From Bryobacterales bacterium (lineage in GTDB: Bacteria > Acidobacteriota > Terriglobia > Bryobacterales > Bryobacteraceae): a stretch of 20,724 nucleotides of DNA. Made by a program: the position numbers and the translations under genes. The notes beneath the pieces are model-generated. The model saw only the letters and a program-made list of their open reading frames with translations, ran no database searches and was not told the origin of the DNA. Below, in pieces: positions 15,583-20,724 of this stretch; the stretch's first letter is position 1; each line of letters starts with the position of its first letter. Location of the stretch: the NCBI GenBank assembly GCA_003142355.1, contig PLMF01000151.1, positions 1 to 20,724 of the forward strand, given 5' to 3'.

Positions 15583-17765
15583 TGGTGATATCTCCGAAGC
15601 CCGCAACCCAGACTGCCTCGATTCGGAACGGCCTGTACGTGGTTGCAGTCCTTCTGCTTCCGTTGCTGGTCCTCTGGCACCGGGACAATGTTCTTTATTC
15701 GCCGCCGTGGTGTACGGATCCATGGTTCTATTTGGGGTATTTCAAGGACCTGGCGGACTTCAAGCGCGACCTGTTCCCCACCTTCCACTCCGGGAGCCGA
15801 TACCCCTGGATCCTGCCGGGTTACCTGATTCACTCGCTTTTCGCCCCCGTTATAGCCAACTGCATCCTGCATCTGACGGTTCACTCGATTGCCGTGCTGT
15901 CGCTGTTTTCGATTCTCCGGGTCACCGCCGGCGTGCGTGGCGCCTTCCTGACGGCGATGGTCTTTTCTCTCCATCCTTGGCTGTGGGCCGCAACCGGGTG
16001 GGATTATGTGGACGGACCGGACATTGCGTATTGCCTGCTGGCTCTGGCGTTGCTGACGCGGTCCGCGCGGCAGCCGGTCCGAAGGGGGAGCCTGCTGTTG
16101 GCGGGTATGGCGCTTGCAGGAATGCTGTATACGAATCTCTCCTGGATTACGATTGCGCCGCTGCTGCCTCTTTCCTACATCGTGCTGGTCCGGGCGTGGC
16201 ACCGGACACCGATGATCCGCTCGCTGCCGGCGGTATGTCTTTGGTCGGGCGCTGGATTCGGAATCGTAACAGTGGCCTTCTGCGGCGTCAACTACCTGCT
16301 GGATGGCAGTCTCTGGTTCTTGCGCTCCACAATCGTGCTCGCGCGTAGTGTCGTGGCGAATTGGCTCTGGCCTGTGAGCATGTGGCAGAACGGGGGGTTG
16401 GGACCGTGGTTGTGGTTCGGTGCCGTGGCGGGAATCGCGGCTGTTCTTCTCCTTCCATCGCGGTTGAGGAAGGGAGCGGTCACGCACAACGCAGCCGGTT
16501 TGCTTTTTTCGGCACAGCTACTTGTGACGGTAGCGTTCATGGCATACCAGCAGTATCGGGGCATCGCGGTGCTGGGTATATACAGTTACGCCAGCCATTT
16601 GCTTCCTTTCGTATTTCTCGTAATTGGCACTTCTTTTTGGCCGGCAGCCGAGGCCATGAGCCCCCGGGCGTTTGTACTGACGTGTTGCGCCACGGCCGTG
16701 GTCTTCGGAGCGATCTGGTATCGCGCGGAGCAACCGCTGCTCCCCGCATCGGAAGCGGCCTTGGCAGGCACCGGCGCTTTGGCACTCGCCCTGGTGCTGC
16801 GACGGCGCCAGACGGGGGTGCTGCTGGCTATGGCAGGTTTCGCGTTCCTCACGGCGGGGGTCGTTACCGAGACGGTCCAGTTGCATGGGACGCGCGCGGA
16901 ATACGAGCGCGTCATGGACACCAGGGAGCGAATTGAAAGCGTTCGCCATGGCGGCGCCGTATGGTTTTGGTACAACGAGAGCGATCCCGACATCCCCGAC
17001 TACTTTGCAGTGAACGCCACCTATCTGGCGGAGTTCAGCCGGCTGGGGACCGCATTTCCGCAGTACGGTTGCGATGTGAAGCTCGAAACCGGCGCCCTGG
17101 TGGTGGTTTCCTCCCGCAACGAGCGCGTGCCGGAAACGGCTAGCGGCGTTCTTGCGGACTGCTGGCGCGCATTTGGGATGAAGCCCGAAGTAGAGGAGGT
17201 AGATGGTTTTCAGCGGAGCGACCGCCCTTACACCGTTGCCATGATCGAGGCAGTAGCCGATTCCTCGCTCCGCCACCCCCTCCGCCCGGTCTTTGATGCG
17301 ACTGGCAAGGCTTCCCTACAGATAGTGGAGAACTCCACTGAGCCAGTTGCATTTCCGCCGGAACGCTGGATCCGTTGGCAGAAGCAGACCGATAACGCCA
17401 GCATGCAAATCACCCCTGCAGGGATCGCGGTGCGCACGCCTCGGCTCCCGTACGCCTGGGCGGTCGGCTATCCCCCGTTAGTCGCGCCCGTTACCGGCCG
17501 CTACCGTTTTGCGCTCCAATACAGCCACAGATCGGGAGAGTTCTGTTTTGCGGCGTGCCGGTCCGACGACTCCCCGTATCTCGCCACCGATGTCGCCGGG
17601 CACCGCGACGGCGACATCCGGGAACTATGCTTGTGGCTGGATCTAAAGCGCGGTGAGACGGTGCTGCTGCGGGTGGCGAACAATAACAATCTCGGCCCCG
17701 GCGCAGCCTCGTTCCTGATCGAGAAGCTTTCGGCAGTGATAGTCGACCAGCCGCTTGACCGGTGA
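15582..17765 (+). CDS. Polytopic GT-C-like membrane glycosyltransferase with C-terminal soluble domain, 727 aa
   Basis: This is an integral membrane protein with a first hydrophobic helix at about residues 14-30 and many more to about residue 435, then a soluble C-terminal part of about 290 residues. The first outside loop carries CTDPWFYLGYFKDL (about 44-57), an acidic-aromatic pattern typical of GT-C enzymes that use lipid-phosphate sugars. The last 100 residues (GRYRFALQYSHRSGEF through NNNNLGPGAASFLIE) look like a beta-sandwich. The start ATG 15582 overlaps the stop of the preceding mini-pseudogene (TGATG), with AGAGG just upstream, so its translation is probably coupled to that remnant. 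It is likely the partner of the GtrB-type enzyme encoded divergently at 14895. A GT-C role is inferred from topology; it could be another membrane enzyme. Confidence 0.75.
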   Translation: MVISPKPATQTASIRNGLYVVAVLLLPLLVLWHRDNVLYSPPWCTDPWFYLGYFKDLADFKRDLFPTFHSGSRYPWILPGYLIHSLFAPVIANCILHLTVHSIAVLSLFSILRVTAGVRGAFLTAMVFSLHPWLWAATGWDYVDGPDIAYCLLALALLTRSARQPVRRGSLLLAGMALAGMLYTNLSWITIAPLLPLSYIVLVRAWHRTPMIRSLPAVCLWSGAGFGIVTVAFCGVNYLLDGSLWFLRSTIVLARSVVANWLWPVSMWQNGGLGPWLWFGAVAGIAAVLLLPSRLRKGAVTHNAAGLLFSAQLLVTVAFMAYQQYRGIAVLGIYSYASHLLPFVFLVIGTSFWPAAEAMSPRAFVLTCCATAVVFGAIWYRAEQPLLPASEAALAGTGALALALVLRRRQTGVLLAMAGFAFLTAGVVTETVQLHGTRAEYERVMDTRERIESVRHGGAVWFWYNESDPDIPDYFAVNATYLAEFSRLGTAFPQYGCDVKLETGALVVVSSRNERVPETASGVLADCWRAFGMKPEVEEVDGFQRSDRPYTVAMIEAVADSSLRHPLRPVFDATGKASLQIVENSTEPVAFPPERWIRWQKQTDNASMQITPAGIAVRTPRLPYAWAVGYPPLVAPVTGRYRFALQYSHRSGEFCFAACRSDDSPYLATDVAGHRDGDIRELCLWLDLKRGETVLLRVANNNNLGPGAASFLIEKLSAVIVDQPLDR

Positions 17766-17803
17766 CGCAAGCCGCAGGAATCCGGAGTACGTGGGACGGG
17801 CCT

Positions 17804-19114
17804 TCAACGCCTCCACGCCGGTTCTTCGATCAGTATCTTCTGGCTCAATGCGCCGAAGTTGAATTCCGAGCATACACGGTGCTGGATATAGCGTGCCACA
17901 TCGCGGCGCTTGCGCGGATTGCCGAGAAACTCATCCACCAGGGCGTTGAGGTGATCCACGCTGCGGTACATCACCTGGTTGCCGATCTCGCCCATGCTCT
18001 GAAAAAAATCGTCCTTGTAATCGAACAGCATCAGCCCGCCGCACGCAAAACAGCCCATCACCTTGGGCGAAACGCCGGTGTTGTAGCCCAGGTTGATCAC
18101 GTCCACAATCAGGTCGCTGTTCATGAACAGCAGCGGCAGTTCGGTAAAGTAGTCCAGGCACTTGCGGAAGCGGATGCGGTACTGGTCGCGAAGGGTTGAA
18201 ACGCTTTTCGGCTCCACAAAATTGCCAAAGAATTCGTAGTCGTGCTTGAGGCCGGTGAGCACGGCAAGGCGGACGTCGGTGTTGCCGACCAACTCGATTT
18301 CCTCGTGCATGAAATTCCAGAAGAAGGTGGAATTCGCATCCAGGCGGAATTCTTTGCGCGTAGGCTTGTCGAGCGCGTCGATCTCGGCCATGATGAGGTC
18401 CCAAAGGCACTGGGTGAGGCGGCTCTTCTTCGCGGCCAGCACGCGCGACTCGATGCCCGCCAGGACCGGCTGATTGCGGAACGGCAAGTCCCGCGCGGCC
18501 TGCAGATAAACATTACCGGCGAAGGACATGCGCGTACGAAACGCAGTGGGGGGAGCCGTGCGGTAGCTGTGCCGCACAAAGTTCGGATACGCGGGCTGGA
18601 GGAAGAAACGGACCTTGCTGCTTTCGATGACTCCCAGCTTGTCCAACGCGGCGATATGCCCGCGGTCGGGCGAATAGTGCAGATAGAGCGAATGATCGAG
18701 GGCTTTGCGGAGCCGGCGGACACAACCACCCATGGCCTCCGCCGGGGTATTCGGCCAGTGATTCAGAATCTGCCGGGGAAGTTGCAGGAGTCCATGGTCC
18801 CACAACATGAGCGTGGGAATCTGGAGAATGTCCTTGAATACGTTCTGGCCCTTAGTGGCGCAGATGAGGGCGTAGAGAGCGTTGGGCAGCGAGATGGCCA
18901 CATCGGGACGAAAGGTTTTCAGGGCCTCAATCGCATCGTGAATGTAAACATCGTTGCCGCTGGTGAAGCCGGCGACGTCCAGGTCGAACACGGCCGCACC
19001 CAGCGTGCGCAACTCATCGGCCATTTCGACGGCGAAGTTATAATCGATTCCGCCGAACCATCCCTGCGGGGGCAGCGTGGCGACGATCCGCAAACCTGCC
19101 AGAGGGCCGGGCAT
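17804..19114 (-). CDS. CgeB-like family glycosyltransferase, 436 aa
   Basis: This is a GT-B type glycosyltransferase resembling the CgeB / Glyco_trans_1_2 group. The supporting region is C-terminal: GVSPKVMGCFACGGLMLFDY (347-366) followed by a YRSVDHLNALVDEFLGNP helix region, the usual donor-binding end of this family. The N-terminus (LRIVATLPPQGWFGGIDYN) looks like its first Rossmann strand and loop. The start ATG (19114-19112) overlaps the TGA of the upstream gene by one base, with AGAGG 8 nt before it, so the two are translationally coupled. A 22-codon copy of its 3' end survives at 13862, evidence of a lost duplicate. It converges on the GT-C-like gene with only 38 bp between stops. Donor and acceptor are unknown. 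Confidence 0.8.
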   Translation of the reverse strand: MPGPLAGLRIVATLPPQGWFGGIDYNFAVEMADELRTLGAAVFDLDVAGFTSGNDVYIHDAIEALKTFRPDVAISLPNALYALICATKGQNVFKDILQIPTLMLWDHGLLQLPRQILNHWPNTPAEAMGGCVRRLRKALDHSLYLHYSPDRGHIAALDKLGVIESSKVRFFLQPAYPNFVRHSYRTAPPTAFRTRMSFAGNVYLQAARDLPFRNQPVLAGIESRVLAAKKSRLTQCLWDLIMAEIDALDKPTRKEFRLDANSTFFWNFMHEEIELVGNTDVRLAVLTGLKHDYEFFGNFVEPKSVSTLRDQYRIRFRKCLDYFTELPLLFMNSDLIVDVINLGYNTGVSPKVMGCFACGGLMLFDYKDDFFQSMGEIGNQVMYRSVDHLNALVDEFLGNPRKRRDVARYIQHRVCSEFNFGALSQKILIEEPAWRR

Positions 19115-20724
19115 CAGAGATACCTCTTGATCAGGATGCGGGCGACGTGAACGGCGAATTGCGGCAACCCGAGAATTCGCCGGATCATGCTGCGGCGCGG
19201 CGGCAGCTTCTCGAATACCGGGATGGCGATGTCGCTTCGGCCAATCACCGCACGGGCCAAGCGCAATCCCAGCGGCCGGTTGTCGGCATTCCAGCCGAAC
19301 GAGGCCGGCGAATGCGGCGCGGGAATTTCAAAGGTCAGAGTAAGTCCCGGTGCGGCGGCGAATACTTCCGGCGGCAGGTTGACGGAACGCGTGTGCACTT
19401 TGCGGTCGTCCAGCGTCCACTCGGCCACAACGCGGCCGTTGGCCTTTACGACGACGGGGAGTTTGGGGGCGCGGCCGAAGACCATGCAATCGGAGATGAC
19501 GAAGGCGGCGGGGATGGAGGCAGGCGGAACCGCCTGCCCCACCAAGGGCACTTTCAGGGAGGCCTCTGTTCCCAGGGTCCAGGAGCCGTAAGGCTCGGGC
19601 AGAGCCCACTCGACTCCCAAGCGATCCCCGACAAAGGCGATCGAATTCCCTCCGTCGGTAAGGTCGATCACGTCACCCAACCGGTACTGCGAGGGGCCGG
19701 CGGGGGCCAGCCGAAGCTGGTTCAAGCGGAGACCGAGCGGCCTCTTATCCCAAGTCGACCAACCCAATTCGACGGGCGAGCGCGGGTTCTTGACGTGGAA
19801 CGAAACGATCAAAGGCTCGAGAGCGCGCCAGGCATCGGTGGGCAGCAGAACGCGGTGATCGCCAGTGTCGCGAGTGGGGCCGAGTATCCAGTTGGCCACC
19901 TGGCGTCCATTCACGGCGACCAAAACCACCAGATGCGGATTCTCCTGGTTGACGGCCACGTCGTTTACCGTAAAGATGGCGGCGACCGGAGAATCGGCGG
20001 GTTCGGCGGGCAAGAGTGTCACGGTGGCATCGGGACCCAAGGTCCACACTCCGAAACTGTCGGCGGGGCCCCAGCGTTCATCGGCGTGATCGGCGCCTTC
20101 GCCGTTTTCCGTAAAATCCAGCGCCTTTCCGAGGGAGTATCGCAAGCGGTCCTTGGAGGCAAATTCAATGCGCTGGATCTTGATGCCCAGCTCACGCGGA
20201 TCTTCGCCGATGACCTGCTCGCCCCGGGCCTCAGCCGCGCGCTGGGTGGATTGCGGGTTCTCCACATGGAACTCGAGCCGGCAAGCTGTCCTACCGGCCA
20301 TCAAACGGGCCGGCATGATGACTTTGCAGACCGTAATCTCATAACGCGAAAAGAGCGTCCAGCGAGTGAGGGTCTCGCCATCGAGCAGAACCTCGACACG
20401 AATCGGGTCGCCCTCAGGACCGATGAAGACCTCATTGACACGCACAAAGGCGAGCAAGTCCTTTTCACAAGAAGGCGGCGGCGCGAAGACCAGCGCGGCG
20501 CGGCAGCCGTCGGTCCAGGTTCCGGTAAAATCCATGAGGCCCCAATGGCCATCCTTGTAGCGGGTAGACCGTCCCGCGGAAGTGAAGTCGATGGTGTCAC
20601 CCAAAGCCACGGGACAAATGGAGTCGTCCTCGGTGTCATAGCCGAAGAACGAACGCATGTCATCTTCGATGTACTTATACTTAGCCGAGTGGTAGAGACG
20701 GTCGTCGCCGACTCGCGGCCGGCC
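19114..20724 (-). CDS. Protein with three tandem beta-rich repeats (5' end outside window)
   Basis: The minus-strand frame is open to the right edge; codons before ATG 20658 (RLYHSAKYKYIEDD) look coding, so the gene probably starts beyond the window. The visible 536 residues contain three related units of about 140-170 residues. Each has a LG-x-x-(I/L)DF(T) opening, a (G/T)WTLG-like strand, a VxVNGRxVAxW-type strand, and an FxVxNPxSP segment; the second and third end in RPLGLRL. They resemble sugar-binding or adhesion-type beta-sandwiches. No catalytic motif is visible in the window part. One strand region (LVGQAVPPA) is encoded by a palindromic repeat element. The gene is coupled (TGATG) to the CgeB-like glycosyltransferase. 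Whether an enzyme domain precedes the repeats is unknown. Confidence 0.75.
   Translation of the reverse strand, partial: GRPRVGDDRLYHSAKYKYIEDDMRSFFGYDTEDDSICPVALGDTIDFTSAGRSTRYKDGHWGLMDFTGTWTDGCRAALVFAPPPSCEKDLLAFVRVNEVFIGPEGDPIRVEVLLDGETLTRWTLFSRYEITVCKVIMPARLMAGRTACRLEFHVENPQSTQRAAEARGEQVIGEDPRELGIKIQRIEFASKDRLRYSLGKALDFTENGEGADHADERWGPADSFGVWTLGPDATVTLLPAEPADSPVAAIFTVNDVAVNQENPHLVVLVAVNGRQVANWILGPTRDTGDHRVLLPTDAWRALEPLIVSFHVKNPRSPVELGWSTWDKRPLGLRLNQLRLAPAGPSQYRLGDVIDLTDGGNSIAFVGDRLGVEWALPEPYGSWTLGTEASLKVPLVGQAVPPASIPAAFVISDCMVFGRAPKLPVVVKANGRVVAEWTLDDRKVHTRSVNLPPEVFAAAPGLTLTFEIPAPHSPASFGWNADNRPLGLRLARAVIGRSDIAIPVFEKLPPRRSMIRRILGLPQFAVHVARILIKRYL
19123..19127 (-). promoter_or_regulatory. 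Ribosome binding site for the CgeB-like gene
   Basis: AGAGG on the minus strand, 8 nt before ATG 19114, lies inside the end of the upstream gene. Together with the one-base stop/start overlap it fixes the start of the glycosyltransferase. Confidence 0.7.
19519..19545 (-). repeat. Palindromic GGTGGGGCA-headed repeat inside a coding sequence
   Basis: On the minus strand this reads TTGGTGGGGCA followed by a perfect 9-bp stem (GGCAGGCGG/CCGCCTGCC) with a 2-nt loop. It encodes LVGQAVPPA within the third beta-rich repeat of the surrounding gene. The head is the same as in the intergenic palindrome at 9764-9829. I recall GGTGGGGCAGGCGGTTCCGC-type repeats as numerous in Solibacter-like genomes; not checked here. 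Confidence 0.65.

Noticed and set aside
18242..19150. Plus-strand reading frame of 302 codons
   Set aside because: Antisense shadow of the CgeB-like glycosyltransferase.

Overview
The window looks like part of a surface-polysaccharide (O-antigen/exopolysaccharide) locus from a high-GC Gram-negative soil bacterium. My best guess is an Acidobacteriota member of the Candidatus Solibacter/Bryobacterales type. That guess rests on overall GC-rich codon use, GGTGGGGCA-headed palindromic repeats (one inside a gene), a wall-like repeat-domain remnant and the gene content. It was not tested by any search.

Layout: 1-322 is the 3' end of an FkbM-type methyltransferase. 441-3488 holds a polytopic GT-C-like membrane protein followed by a GtrB/ArnC-type polyprenyl-phosphate glycosyltransferase. 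3488-3944 is a dead SAM methyltransferase with a nonsense codon and an internal deletion. 4123-7197 is a run of an FkbM methyltransferase with a C-terminal extension, then the permease and ATPase of an O-antigen-type ABC exporter. On the minus strand, 7194-9639 carries GDP-L-fucose synthase and GDP-mannose 4,6-dehydratase, i.e. GDP-L-fucose supply. 9958-13855 holds two paralogous GT-A-like glycosyltransferases whose catalytic domain is interrupted by beta-rich modules. 13862-14895 (minus) is a second GtrB-type enzyme whose last codons lie on the remnant of another gene. 14925-15582 is a graveyard of fragments, including an 80-codon in-frame remnant of the interrupted glycosyltransferases. 15582-17765 is a second GT-C-like membrane protein. 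17804-20724 (minus) holds a CgeB-like glycosyltransferase and a protein with three beta-rich repeats that runs off the window.

How it may work together (inference): GDP-fucose made by Gmd and Fcl feeds cytoplasmic glycosyltransferases. The ABC exporter moves the lipid-linked glycan across the inner membrane. Two GtrB/GT-C pairs could add sugars on the periplasmic side from polyprenyl-phosphate donors. FkbM enzymes O-methylate sugars.

The most unusual points are the accessory beta-rich modules nested inside the glycosyltransferase fold and similar modules in neighbouring genes. Next are the multiply deleted but still open mini-gene translationally coupled to its neighbour, and the palindromic repeat that has become coding sequence. 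No tRNA, rRNA, CRISPR array, intact insertion sequence or phage gene was seen.
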